The notes under the pieces were generated by a model, which was given only the letters and a program-made list of their open reading frames with translations, had not been told where the DNA came from and searched no databases. 64,000 nt of DNA from Candidatus Firestoneibacteriota bacterium (lineage in GTDB: Bacteria > Oederibacteriota > D2-FULL-39-29 > CAIOVX01), in the NCBI GenBank assembly GCA_903861835.1, contig CAIOVX010000011.1, forward strand, positions 1-64,000, given 5' to 3'. A program made the translations under genes and the position numbers. Numbering within the stretch: position 1 is the first letter of the stretch; each line of letters begins with the position of its first letter. Positions 16,545 through 24,619 of this stretch are shown here, piece after piece.

Positions 16545-17057
16545 ATGATGGGACTGGTATTAGATAAAGCGCCATACATTATAGAGATGATGCCGGGCGG
16601 CAGTTATGTTGTCACGTCTATGGACTGGGTTATTAACTGGTCCAGAAAGTCCTCGCTTTGGCCTCTCTCTTTCGGGCTTGCTTGCTGCGCCATTGAATGG
16701 ATGGCCGATGTAGGTTCCAGAAACGATTTCGACCGGTTCGGAGTATTTCCGCGCCCGTCTCCGAGACAGGCGGACCTAATCTTCATTTCCGGAACTCTTA
16801 CGAAAAAAATGGCATCAAGGGTAAGGCGGCTCTATGAGCAGATGGCGGAACCCAGATATGTTATTTCTATGGGAAGCTGCGCTAATTCGGGCGGCCCTTT
16901 CTATGATTCCTATTCGGTAGTTAAAGGCGTGGACAAGGTTTTGCCCGTGGATGTTTACATCGCCGGCTGTCCGCCGCGCCCAGAAGCGGTGCTGCTTTCT
17001 ATACTTAAACTTCAGGAAAAGATAATGACGGAGACTATTTCTCATAAAAATGACTAA
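16545..17057 (+). CDS. nuoB: NADH-quinone oxidoreductase subunit B
   Basis: Carries the N2 [4Fe-4S] cluster next to the quinone site of complex I. 170 residues with the paired cysteines GLACCAIEW (about 45-53), GSCANSGG (about 107-114) and GCPPRPE (about 138-144), that is, all four cluster cysteines. Two ATG codons (16545, 16548) follow GAGGA; either could start. First gene of a tight five-gene module nuoBCDHI; no nuoA precedes it. Confidence 0.95.
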   Translation: MMGLVLDKAPYIIEMMPGGSYVVTSMDWVINWSRKSSLWPLSFGLACCAIEWMADVGSRNDFDRFGVFPRPSPRQADLIFISGTLTKKMASRVRRLYEQMAEPRYVISMGSCANSGGPFYDSYSVVKGVDKVLPVDVYIAGCPPRPEAVLLSILKLQEKIMTETISHKND

Positions 17058-17517
17058 TCAGGAACTCCTCACAAAAATAGCGGAAAAGTTTCCCGCGGTT
17101 GCTGAATCCAAACCTGCCGCCGGCGCTTTGCCCGCGTTCAATCTGACGCTTGAGCTTCCTTCGGCTTCAATTGCCGAAGTCTGCGCCTGGCTGAAAACCG
17201 GCGAGCTCAAATTTGATTACCTGGCTTCCCTTTCGGGAGTAGACCTTAAAGACAAACTGCAGGTTGTGTATCACCTCTATTCAATTGAATTAAAGCATAA
17301 GCTCATTTTAAAAGTCAATCTTGACCGGCTCAACCCAGAACTTTCTTCGGTTAATTCCGTCTGGCAGGCGGCAAACTGGCACGAGAGGGAAGCTTATGAT
17401 ATGTTCGGCGTAAAGTTCACCGGCCATCCGTATCCTGAAAGAATCCTTACCGCGGAGGGCTTTGAAGGCTACCCGCTTTTAAAAGACTTTATAGCAAAAC
17501 CGGATCAATATGATTGA
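17050..17517 (+). CDS. nuoC: NADH-quinone oxidoreductase subunit C
   Basis: 155 residues of the 30-kDa/NuoC family, recognised from the signature [19 protein letters not shown] near residues 111-129 and the YHLYSIEL strand. NuoC packs on NuoD in the connecting arm. It overlaps nuoB by 8 bases and nuoD by 8 bases, indicating translational coupling. Confidence 0.93.
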   Translation: MTNQELLTKIAEKFPAVAESKPAAGALPAFNLTLELPSASIAEVCAWLKTGELKFDYLASLSGVDLKDKLQVVYHLYSIELKHKLILKVNLDRLNPELSSVNSVWQAANWHEREAYDMFGVKFTGHPYPERILTAEGFEGYPLLKDFIAKPDQYD

Positions 17518-18625
17518 GCAGCTCAAAAATAGCGGCTTCGAAGAGATGACCCTGAATATGGGCCCGCAGCACCCGAGTACTCACGGCGTGCTGCATCTCC
17601 TTTTGAAGATGGACGGAGAGGTTATCACCGAGGCCCGCCCGGATATCGGTTATCTTCACAGGGGTATGGAAAAGATAGCCGAGAAGAGAACCTGGGGCGC
17701 GAACATTGCGCTTTCCGACAGGTGGGATTACATCGCCTCAATGTCAAATAACTTCGCGGCCGTGCTTGGCCCCGAGAAACTTATGAGTATCACCGTCCCC
17801 AAGAGGGCGGAATACATCAGGGTTATAATGGCGGAGCTTAACAGGATAGCCAGCCACCTGATTTTCTTCGGAACTTACGGCATAGATATCGGCGCTTTCA
17901 CGCCCTTCTTTTACGCGTTCCGTGAAAGGGAAAAGATACTCGACCTTTATGAGTCGGTTTGCGGCGCGCGCCTTACTTACAACTATTTCAGGATAGGCGG
18001 CGTTTCAGCCGACCTGCCGGAAGAATTTATTCCAGGCGTTAAGGCGTTCATCAACTATTTCAGGCCCAAACTCAAGGAATATGACACCCTTCTTTCCACG
18101 AATCCTATATTTATGGACCGGACTGTCGGCGTCGGCGCTATCACAAAAGAAGAGGCAATCGACTGGGCGCTGTCAGGTCCAAATATCAGGGCCTCGGGCG
18201 TGAACTTTGACCTTCGCAAGGACGATCCGTACTCGGTTTACTCTGAATTTGATTTTAACATCCCGACAGGAAAAAACGGCGATTGCTGGGACCGTTATAT
18301 GGTCAGGATGAACGAGATGAAGGAATCCGCGCGAATAGTTGAACAGGCGCTTGAGAAGCTTGAACCCGGCGACATAATGGCGAAAGTGGCAAAAGTCATC
18401 AGGCCTCCCGCCGGCGAGATTTACACGCATGTTGAAGCCCCCAAAGGTGAACTTGGTGTTTACTGCATCAGCGACGGGTCCACTATGCCTTACAGGTACA
18501 AAGTAAGAGGGCCGTCTTTCGTGAACCTTGCGATACTGCAGAAGATGCTCAAGGGCTTAAGAATTGCGGATGTCGTCGCGGTGCTCGGAAGCATTGATAT
18601 AGTTTTGGGAGAGGTGGACAGGTGA
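17510..18625 (+). CDS. nuoD: NADH-quinone oxidoreductase subunit D
   Basis: 371 residues of the 49-kDa subunit that forms the quinone pocket. Motifs MGPQHPSTHGVLHL (about 18-31), ARPDIGYLHRG and the C-terminal region GDASTMPYRYKVRGPSF-like (here with SDGSTMPYRYK) are present. The nickel-binding cysteines of related hydrogenases are absent, so this is a true NuoD and not an Ech hydrogenase large subunit. It is a separate gene from nuoC. Confidence 0.95.
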   Translation: MIEQLKNSGFEEMTLNMGPQHPSTHGVLHLLLKMDGEVITEARPDIGYLHRGMEKIAEKRTWGANIALSDRWDYIASMSNNFAAVLGPEKLMSITVPKRAEYIRVIMAELNRIASHLIFFGTYGIDIGAFTPFFYAFREREKILDLYESVCGARLTYNYFRIGGVSADLPEEFIPGVKAFINYFRPKLKEYDTLLSTNPIFMDRTVGVGAITKEEAIDWALSGPNIRASGVNFDLRKDDPYSVYSEFDFNIPTGKNGDCWDRYMVRMNEMKESARIVEQALEKLEPGDIMAKVAKVIRPPAGEIYTHVEAPKGELGVYCISDGSTMPYRYKVRGPSFVNLAILQKMLKGLRIADVVAVLGSIDIVLGEVDR

Positions 18626-19677
18626 TTTACGCTTCACAAAGCCTCGGAGATCTTTGGAACTGGCTGCTTCAGCAGTTCGCCGAATTATGCGGCTCGCTTG
18701 GCATCCCCGAAGTTATCCGTTATATGGTTGAAAAAGGCGCCTACGCTGTGGGTCTGCTGGTATTTATATCCTTGACCGCGCTTGTGATGATTTATATGGA
18801 AAGGAAAGTCAGCGCGCATATGCAGCTGCGCTACGGCCCTATGTGGACCGGCGGCTGGCATGGCTGGTCGCAGACTATTGCCGATATGATTAAGCTGCTC
18901 CTAAAGGAAGATATCATTCCTGATAAGGCCGACAGATGGGTTCACCGCATAGCGCCCATAGTTATCTTTGTGCCTTCTCTTATCGGTTTCCTTGTGATTC
19001 CTTTTGACAAGTACCTTATAGGGGCAGATTTAAATGTAGGAATCCTTTTGGTCTTTGGTTTCTCCTCCATAGCCGTGCTCAGCATATTTATGGGCGGCTG
19101 GGCCTCAAACAACAAGTACACCCTGCTCGGAGGGCTTCGGTCCGCCGCGCAGATGATCAGCTACGAACTTCCGCTCGTGCTTTCGGTGCTCGGCGTTATT
19201 ATGACGGTGGGCAGCCTGAAAATGTCCGATATCGTAATGGCTCAAAAGGATGTCTGGTTTCTCTTCACGCCGAACCTTCTTGGTTTCATCATCTATATCA
19301 TAGCGGGAACAGCCGAGGTAAACAGAACGCCTTTTGATCTTCCCGAAGCGGAATCCGAACTCGTCTCCGGCTATAACACGGAATATTCTGGCCTGAAATA
19401 CGGCTTCTTTATGCTCTCAGAGTTCACGAATACTTTTATCATCTCGGCCATTGCCGCGACCTTCTTTATGGGCGGCTGGAACGGGCCTTCGTGGCTGCCG
19501 GGAATTGTTTCCTTCCTGGCCAAAACCTATTTGATAGTATTTCTCCTTATGTGGTTCAGGTGGACCTTCCCGAGGCTTAGGGTTGACCGCCTGATGGATT
19601 TCGGCTGGAAATTCCTGCTGCCGCTTTCCTTCTTTAATATCCTGATGATAGCGGTCTGGGTTCTGGTGAAAAAATGA
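18622..19677 (+). CDS. nuoH: NADH-quinone oxidoreductase subunit H
   Basis: 351-residue integral membrane subunit linking the quinone arm to the proton-pumping arm. It has about eight or nine hydrophobic helices and the family motifs MERKVSAHMQLRYGP (about 54-68) and TAEVNRTPFDLPEAESELVSGYNTEYSG (split across about 231-258). The start is GTG at 18622, overlapping nuoD by 4 bases. Confidence 0.95.
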   Translation: MIYASQSLGDLWNWLLQQFAELCGSLGIPEVIRYMVEKGAYAVGLLVFISLTALVMIYMERKVSAHMQLRYGPMWTGGWHGWSQTIADMIKLLLKEDIIPDKADRWVHRIAPIVIFVPSLIGFLVIPFDKYLIGADLNVGILLVFGFSSIAVLSIFMGGWASNNKYTLLGGLRSAAQMISYELPLVLSVLGVIMTVGSLKMSDIVMAQKDVWFLFTPNLLGFIIYIIAGTAEVNRTPFDLPEAESELVSGYNTEYSGLKYGFFMLSEFTNTFIISAIAATFFMGGWNGPSWLPGIVSFLAKTYLIVFLLMWFRWTFPRLRVDRLMDFGWKFLLPLSFFNILMIAVWVLVKK

Positions 19678-20090
19678 TAAAAATATTTACATATACCTGG
19701 GCGATACTCAAGGGCATGGCCATTACTTTTAAGTATTTCTTTATCAGACCTGTCACCGTTCAGTATCCGAAAGAAAAGATAAAGATCTCTCCGCGCTGGA
19801 GAGGGACTTTGAAACAGCTAAGAAACGAGCAGGGCGAAGAGACTTGCGACGGCTGCAGGATCTGCGAGAAGATTTGCCCCGTTAATTGTATCTCAATGGA
19901 AGTTTACAAGGACGAGAAGAAGAACAGGAGATTCACAAGCAGCTACACCGTGAACTTTGGGCGCTGTATGTTCTGCGGACTCTGTGTTGAGGCCTGCCCG
20001 AAGAAGTGCCTGGTGCACACTCCTGATTTTGAATTCTGCACCTATGAACGCGAAAGCCTTATCCTTACCAAGGATAAGATATTAAGGTAG
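19674..20090 (+). CDS. nuoI: NADH-quinone oxidoreductase subunit I (2 x [4Fe-4S] ferredoxin)
   Basis: 138 residues with two cluster motifs, CDGCRICEKICPVNC and CMFCGLCVEACPKKC, characteristic of NuoI. An N-terminal amphipathic helix touches the membrane arm. It overlaps nuoH by 4 bases. It is the last gene of the module; a tRNA gene follows after 87 bases and no nuoJKLMN or nuoEFG genes are seen. Confidence 0.92.
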   Translation: MIKIFTYTWAILKGMAITFKYFFIRPVTVQYPKEKIKISPRWRGTLKQLRNEQGEETCDGCRICEKICPVNCISMEVYKDEKKNRRFTSSYTVNFGRCMFCGLCVEACPKKCLVHTPDFEFCTYERESLILTKDKILR

Positions 20091-20143
20091 ATATTTTACC
20101 CCTTTTTTTCGTATAATACTCGACTAGTTGGTAAGAACGGATT

Positions 20144-20173
20144 GATCCTTCGCGGCTTTGCCGCTCAGGATGA
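20144..20173. repeat. GATCCTTCG...CTCAGGATGA hairpin upstream of tRNA-Leu
   Basis: ATCCT and GCGG (20145-20155) pair with CCGC and AGGAT (20161-20171). This word pair (GATCCTTCGC / GCTCAGGATGA) is a common intergenic hairpin in many bacterial genomes. Decayed versions lie near 26554-26578 and 28047-28075. Confidence 0.6.
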
Positions 20174-20177
20174 AATT

Positions 20178-20262
20178 GCCGGGATGGTGGAATTGGCAGA
20201 CACGTGCGTTTAAGGGGCGCATGGTTCACGCCGTGCGGGTTCAAGTCCCGCTCCCGGCACCA
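20178..20262 (+). tRNA. tRNA-Leu, anticodon read as AAG
   Basis: 85 bases with acceptor stem GCCGGGA/TCCCGGC, encoded CCA (20260-20262), class II long variable arm and T arm GCGGGTTCAAGTCCCGC. Alignment to other leucine tRNAs gives anticodon stem TGCGT/GCGCA and loop TTAAGGG, so the anticodon is AAG. Reading it as TAA would force a G-G mismatch in the anticodon stem. A34 leucine tRNAs are unusual in bacteria. Confidence 0.9.
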
Positions 20263-20369
20263 TGTACCACTCGCGAACTTCGTTCGCTCGGGCACATGCT
20301 CTGAACTCGACGACACGTACATCCCCCGCTAAACATCCGCGCGACAGCGCAAATCTCCGGAGGCCTCAT

Positions 20370-21167
20370 ATGATAGTAATCGGCGAAAGAATCAACGGCA
20401 CCAGAAAACTCGTGGGAAACTCCATCCAGACCAAGAATAAAGATCACATCATCAAGGAAACCAAGGAACAGGCCGAAGCCGGCGCTCATATGATTGATGT
20501 CAACGCAGGGAAGAACCCTGCTTCCGAAGTCACCGATATGCAGTGGCTGATGGAAATCGTCCAGTCCCACACAACGCTTCCGCTCTGTCTTGATTCCGCC
20601 AACCCCAAAGTTATCGAAGCTGCCCTTGCCGCGAATAAGAACGGCAGGCCGCTTGTAAACTCAGTTACCGATGAAGGGGATAGAATCCACGGCATGATGC
20701 CGGTAATTATGAAACACAACGCAATGGCTGTAGCGCTTCTCATAGATGAAAAAGGCGTGCCTGACACGGTTGACCGCCGGATTCAGATAGCAGACAGCTT
20801 AATTCCCAAGATGCTTAAGCACGGGATAAAGGTTGAAGATATTTATGTTGATCCCTGTATCTTCCCGCTTTCCACCAACACTATGTACGGACTGGAAGCC
20901 GCCGAATCCATCAATAAGATAAAAGCGCGTTTTCCCGGCATAAAGACCACCTGCGGTCTCAGCAATATCTCTTTCGGATTGCCTTTGCGCGGTCTTATGA
21001 ACCAGGCCTTCGTTGTTATGCTTATGTGTAACGGTCTTGATTCCGCACTCATAGACCCGCTTGACAAGAAAATGATGTCTCTCATTGCCGCAACCAGGGC
21101 GCTCCTTAACAAGGATGATTTCTGTATGGAGTATGTAGTGGCAGCAAAAGAAGGCAAACTCGTTTAA
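20370..21167 (+). CDS. acsE: Methyltetrahydrofolate methyltransferase-like protein (AcsE-type pterin-binding domain)
   Basis: 265 residues from ATG 20370, preceded by GGAGG at 20359-20363; the longer open frame reaches back into the tRNA and is not coding. It is a TIM barrel of the pterin-binding (DHPS/MeTr) family: VIGERINGTRK at the N-terminus, AGAHMIDVNAGK, LCLDSANPKVIEAAL, VNSVTDE, YVDPCIFPLSTN, and GLSNISFGLP. These match the methyltransferase of the Wood-Ljungdahl pathway that moves the methyl group from CH3-THF to the corrinoid iron-sulfur protein. No other pathway gene is nearby, so a different corrinoid partner is possible. folC follows. Confidence 0.75.
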   Translation: MIVIGERINGTRKLVGNSIQTKNKDHIIKETKEQAEAGAHMIDVNAGKNPASEVTDMQWLMEIVQSHTTLPLCLDSANPKVIEAALAANKNGRPLVNSVTDEGDRIHGMMPVIMKHNAMAVALLIDEKGVPDTVDRRIQIADSLIPKMLKHGIKVEDIYVDPCIFPLSTNTMYGLEAAESINKIKARFPGIKTTCGLSNISFGLPLRGLMNQAFVVMLMCNGLDSALIDPLDKKMMSLIAATRALLNKDDFCMEYVVAAKEGKLV

Positions 21168-21171
21168 GCAA

Positions 21172-21205
21172 AATTCGAAGCACTAAATTCGAAATTCGAA
21201 AGCAC
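21172..21205. repeat. AAATTCGAA word repeat
   Basis: Three overlapping AAATTCGAA words (21173, 21185, 21191) separated by GCACT fill the 45-base gap before folC, which therefore has no Shine-Dalgarno. AAATTCGAA-type spacer repeats are seen in several other bacterial groups. Confidence 0.55.
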
Positions 21206-21212
21206 AAAAACA

Positions 21213-22535
21213 ATGCCCATCAGTATTACGAATGCGCTTAAATGGCTCAATGGTTTCACGGATTACGAAAAGACTACTTCTTATTCGTACAATGCTGCTT
21301 ATTTTGACCTCAAGAGGATGGAGTGTCTCCTCAACCTTCTCGGTGCTCCCCACAAAAGGCTTCCGTGTATCCATATCACAGGTACCAAAGGAAAGGGTTC
21401 AACTGCCTATTTTGCCTCCTCTATTCTTTCAGCCGCCGGTTTAAAAACAGGCCTTTACACTTCTCCTCACATAATCTCAATGAACGAGCGCATTAAGATA
21501 GACGGCCGGGACATAAGCAGCATGAAAATAGCGAAACTCGCTCCTGATCTTCGGGTTGCCGTTGGAAAGCTCGTAAAAACACGCTTTGGACAGCCAACCT
21601 ACTTTGAGGTTTATACCGCCCTGGCTTTCCTTCATTTCAAACGTTCAAATTGCAGGGCGGTTGTGCTGGAAGTAGGAATGGGCGGCCGCCTGGATGCAAC
21701 TAATGTTATCAACCCGCTTGTATCTGTTATTACTCCGGTGAGTCTTGACCACGTGAAGGAACTTGGCGAAACTCTCGCAAAGATTGCCGGCGAGAAAGCA
21801 GGCATAATTAAGCGTTTTGTCCCGTGCGTAATAGGAAGGCAGGAAGAAGCAGCTTTGCGCGTTATTTTGGCTAAGGCAAAATCAACCGCCTCCCGGGTCA
21901 TTCAATTTGGAAAGGAATTTTCGATAAGCAGCCTAAAAGCTTCCGCTCGCGGAAACATCTTTAATCTTTCAACCCCGTTTGCCTCATACAAGGGCCTTTC
22001 AATAAAGATGATTGGCGCCCATCAGACGGAGAATGCTGCTCTGGCCGTGTGTGCGGCTGAGAGCGCCCTTGCTTCGCTTGGGTTGGCAGAAAGGACGGAG
22101 AGGGCCGTAAAGGATGGTATCAGCCTTGTAAAGCTTCCGGGACGCCTTGATTACCGCCCCGGACACCCGGCTTTGCTTCTTGACGCCGCTCATAACGAGG
22201 CCTCGGCTAAGGTGCTGCGTAAGGCCGTCAAGGATTTCTTCCCCGGGAAGAAACTCATACTTGTGTTGGGCATGTCTGTTAATAAAGATATTGAGGGCGT
22301 GAGAAAGATACTCTTCCCGCTTGCAGATAAAGTTATCGCGGTGAAGTCGTCAAACTACAGGTCGGCCTCACCCGAGGAAGTGCTTGGCAATTATGAAGGC
22401 AGAGCGTTTCAAACTGTTAAAGAGGGGATGAAGGAAGCCTGGCGGCTCGCAGGCAAAAACTCGCTAATAGTCGTTACAGGTTCATTCTACGTGCTTTCAG
22501 ATGTTTATCTGTCAGGTGGTCTAAATAGGCATTAA
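21213..22535 (+). CDS. folC: Folylpolyglutamate synthase / dihydrofolate synthase
   Basis: Adds glutamate to folates (and possibly to dihydropteroate). 440 residues of the Mur-ligase family with the ATP loop HITGTKGKGSTAYF (about 53-66), YTSPHI (about 86-91), the EVGMGGRLDATNV motif (about 154-166), SLDHVKELG, and C-terminal LLDAAHNEASA. No ribosome-binding site is visible because the gap is a repeat. It follows a tetrahydrofolate-using methyltransferase, a sensible partnership. Confidence 0.92.
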   Translation: MPISITNALKWLNGFTDYEKTTSYSYNAAYFDLKRMECLLNLLGAPHKRLPCIHITGTKGKGSTAYFASSILSAAGLKTGLYTSPHIISMNERIKIDGRDISSMKIAKLAPDLRVAVGKLVKTRFGQPTYFEVYTALAFLHFKRSNCRAVVLEVGMGGRLDATNVINPLVSVITPVSLDHVKELGETLAKIAGEKAGIIKRFVPCVIGRQEEAALRVILAKAKSTASRVIQFGKEFSISSLKASARGNIFNLSTPFASYKGLSIKMIGAHQTENAALAVCAAESALASLGLAERTERAVKDGISLVKLPGRLDYRPGHPALLLDAAHNEASAKVLRKAVKDFFPGKKLILVLGMSVNKDIEGVRKILFPLADKVIAVKSSNYRSASPEEVLGNYEGRAFQTVKEGMKEAWRLAGKNSLIVVTGSFYVLSDVYLSGGLNRH

Positions 22536-22547
22536 TTTGGTCAATTG

Positions 22548-22589
22548 TTTTACGTTATAAACGTTAAGAACGTTACGAACGTTACAAAC
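22548..22589. repeat. Full AACGTT array upstream of the YacP-like gene
   Basis: A forward-orientation array with four AACGTT-type nonamers, border TTTTACG on the left and TTACAAAC on the right, nearly identical to the arrays at 4068-4107 and 4428-4467. Confidence 0.8.
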
Positions 22590-22625
22590 AGTAATAAGGA
22601 ACGTGTTTAAAGTGGAGGCCCTTGT

Positions 22626-23162
22626 ATGTGGGTTATCATAGATGGCTATAACGTAATTCGTTCCAGCGGCTTTGCCGACGACTACAATATAAATAAACTC
22701 GAAAACCAGAGGAATACTTTTATTTCTTTGCTCTCCGATTACTCTTCTTCCTCCAGCAACCGCGTCAGCGTTGTCTTTGATGCGGCAAATACGGATACGC
22801 TGCATTATTCCCGCGGGCAGGTTGACGGCGTTGATGTTTATTACTCGAGGGGCGGGCAGACTGCGGATGATCTGATTAAGGACCTTGTTGAAGGGGCGGA
22901 TAATCCCAGAGATTGTATGGTGGTTACCTCGGACAAAGAGATTCAGCGCTTTGCCCGGTCGCTCGGCGCTTCTATTGTTTCGGCAAGAGATCTTTACGCT
23001 AAGTTAAAGAAAAAAAACGGCGGCGATGAAAAGCAGGAAACGCTGGGTGAGTTTACCGAGCGCTCCTTAAAAGGCTATGAAGAAGAAGCTTCGATGTATG
23101 TTAGTAAGAAAGGCAGTAAAAGAAAGGGAAAGAAGGGGAAGCGCGGCCTAAACCTATGGTAA
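22626..23162 (+). CDS. YacP/Rae1-like NYN-domain endoribonuclease
   Basis: 178 residues. The N-terminal ~130 match the NYN (PIN-like) domain: IIDGYNVI (residues 4-11), VVFDAANTD (about 49-57), the QTADDLIKDLV acidic helix, and VVTSDKEIQRFARSLGA (about 98-114). The conserved aspartates bind the catalytic metal. In Bacillus the homologue Rae1 cuts mRNA on the ribosome. The C-terminal 45 residues are charged and end in a lysine-rich tail. TGGAGG at 22613-22618 supports the ATG. Confidence 0.82.
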   Translation: MWVIIDGYNVIRSSGFADDYNINKLENQRNTFISLLSDYSSSSSNRVSVVFDAANTDTLHYSRGQVDGVDVYYSRGGQTADDLIKDLVEGADNPRDCMVVTSDKEIQRFARSLGASIVSARDLYAKLKKKNGGDEKQETLGEFTERSLKGYEEEASMYVSKKGSKRKGKKGKRGLNLW

Positions 23163-23176
23163 AACTAGGCGGGGTT

Positions 23177-23185
23177 TGCTATACT
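23177..23185 (+). promoter_or_regulatory. Extended -10 element
   Basis: TGCTATACT lies 23 bases before the ATG of the next gene, which has its own Shine-Dalgarno (GGGAG). No clear -35 is visible, as is common for extended -10 promoters. Confidence 0.45.
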
Positions 23186-23208
23186 TCGAATGGATTCATG
23201 GGAGCAAT

Positions 23209-24207
23209 ATGAAACGTATTATGTTTTTTCTAATGGTTCTTTGCGTGGCTATGGTTTGCTCTGCTGCTGTCCAGAAGGCGGCTGCGAAGACGCCTTCCGC
23301 GCCTGCGGTAACTCCGACAGCCAACTCCGATGATGCTACGCTCCAGAGAATGGCCGATGAGACTGGTTTCTCCAAATCTATACTAAAGCCGCTGCTGGCC
23401 AAGATAAAGATAGATGAAGTGCTTATGGCCTGCTGCGTCTCTTCTATGACGGGCAACTCTATTAACGAAATTGTCAGAACGTATGGGAACGATTTTAAGA
23501 AGTATTACGCTGACTATCACGTTGACGCGAATGCGCAAATAAATATTCAGTCAAAGTACTCGTCGTTAAGCGCCAAGATAATGAAACAGAGCGCTGTGAC
23601 TTCAGCTTATGCCGGCGTTGACCAGAACAAGGCGGCGCAACTTATTCAGCAGCTCACGGGAGTTTCCGGGTATGATGTAAAGTATTATGGTTTCAAATCG
23701 GGTTTGCCCGAAAATGATATTCTTCAGGCGGCAGAATTCGCGCAAGTCTCGGGTAACAGATTCGGCGACATAATAGATGTAAAAAAACGTGGTTCCTGGG
23801 CGGATGTCTGGCAAAGATATGGTGTTGGGCCGTCAATTCAGACCTCGGTTGCCGCCAAGGTCTCAGCTGACAGCGCTGCAGTCTTTCCTCCGGCCGCTGC
23901 GGCAAAGACCAAACCGGCGAGCGTTACCCCTGATATGACGAAATGCGTTGAACTCCTCCATGAGCAGTTCGGTATTGACAAAGGCAAGGTAATGAAGTAT
24001 CTCAATGACGGAGAAACTACAGCAGATGTTTTGCAGGCCTTCGTGATTGCTTCAAAGACAGGCAACGACGTCTATAGCGTCTTTAAGATTAAGAACGAGA
24101 GCAATTGGGCGAAGGTCTATTCCTACTACAGTATAGGGGCTAATAAACTAACGGAAATCACCGGTATTTGCAGCAGCATCATGACAAAGATTACGGCGGT
24201 TCCCTGA
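23209..24207 (+). CDS. Exported protein of unknown function with three internal repeats
   Basis: 332 residues from ATG 23209 (GGGAG at 23200-23204). Residues 1-21 are a signal peptide, followed by an Ala/Thr/Pro linker. Three ~65-residue helical units follow, each with the pattern: helix, acidic residue, hydrophobic helix, GN or TG, a short I/V-rich segment, then W or F and K, Y. Their ends read NDFKKYYADYHV, GSWADVWQRYGV and SNWAKVYSYYSI. An Ala-rich linker separates units two and three. I know no named family with this repeat. A small membrane protein follows 22 bases later and may act with it. Confidence 0.72.
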   Translation: MKRIMFFLMVLCVAMVCSAAVQKAAAKTPSAPAVTPTANSDDATLQRMADETGFSKSILKPLLAKIKIDEVLMACCVSSMTGNSINEIVRTYGNDFKKYYADYHVDANAQINIQSKYSSLSAKIMKQSAVTSAYAGVDQNKAAQLIQQLTGVSGYDVKYYGFKSGLPENDILQAAEFAQVSGNRFGDIIDVKKRGSWADVWQRYGVGPSIQTSVAAKVSADSAAVFPPAAAAKTKPASVTPDMTKCVELLHEQFGIDKGKVMKYLNDGETTADVLQAFVIASKTGNDVYSVFKIKNESNWAKVYSYYSIGANKLTEITGICSSIMTKITAVP

Positions 24208-24229
24208 AATCAATTAAAGGAGAATAACA

Positions 24230-24502
24230 ATGGCAGAGGGAAAGAGTTTCTGGTTCTATTTTATGGTGGTTATCGTTGGCGTGGTGCTTGGTTCTGTTGT
24301 CGGTCAGGTGGTGGGAAAAATGCTCCCGGCAGACAACATGGTCGCAGATTTATTCGTAAAGGGTTACAGCATAGGTTCCCCCGATCAACCGGCAGCAATT
24401 GACCTTGCGTTTATGAAGGTCTGGATTGGTGCATCGCTGAAGTTAACTCTAAGCAGCGTTGTAGGGTTTATAATTGCGTTGTTGATAATGAAAAAAATCT
24501 AA
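24230..24502 (+). CDS. Small membrane protein, DUF4321-like
   Basis: 90 residues with two hydrophobic helices (about 8-28 and 64-86) enclosing a polar stretch that contains SIGSPDQPAAIDLAF. This arrangement and the glycine-rich first helix resemble DUF4321 of Clostridia. Function unknown. AAAGGAG precedes the ATG. Confidence 0.65.
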   Translation: MAEGKSFWFYFMVVIVGVVLGSVVGQVVGKMLPADNMVADLFVKGYSIGSPDQPAAIDLAFMKVWIGASLKLTLSSVVGFIIALLIMKKI

Positions 24503-24507
24503 AATCT

Positions 24508-24548
24508 GTTTATAACGTTCTTAACGTTCATAACGTTTGTAACGTAAA
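24508..24548. repeat. AACGTT array, reverse orientation
   Basis: TTTATAACGTTC, TTAACGTTC, ATAACGTTTG and TAACGTAAAGC form a full array in reverse orientation between convergent genes. A short remnant TTACGTTATGAACC lies at 24597-24610. Confidence 0.8.
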
Positions 24549-24551
24549 GCA

Positions 24552-24581
24552 AAAAGACCGTGGAAAAACCCACGGTCTTTT
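24552..24581. terminator. Bidirectional intrinsic terminator between convergent genes
   Basis: AAAAGACCGTGG (24552-24563) pairs perfectly with CCACGGTCTTTT (24570-24581) around a six-base loop. It is followed by T-rich sequence on the plus strand and by T-rich sequence on the minus strand, so it can stop transcription from both sides. Confidence 0.9.
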
Positions 24582-24619
24582 GTTTTTAATTGCGTATTAC
24601 GTTATGAACCAGCCCAGTT

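Noticed and set aside
17510-18625. NuoD as the large subunit of an Ech-type hydrogenase
   Set aside because: The nickel-iron cysteine pairs at the N- and C-termini are missing; the sequence follows ordinary NuoD.
20262-20369. Upstream extension of the methyltransferase frame into the tRNA 3' end
   Set aside because: The homologous protein starts at MIVIGERING (20370) with GGAGG six bases before it; the added residues are translated spacer.
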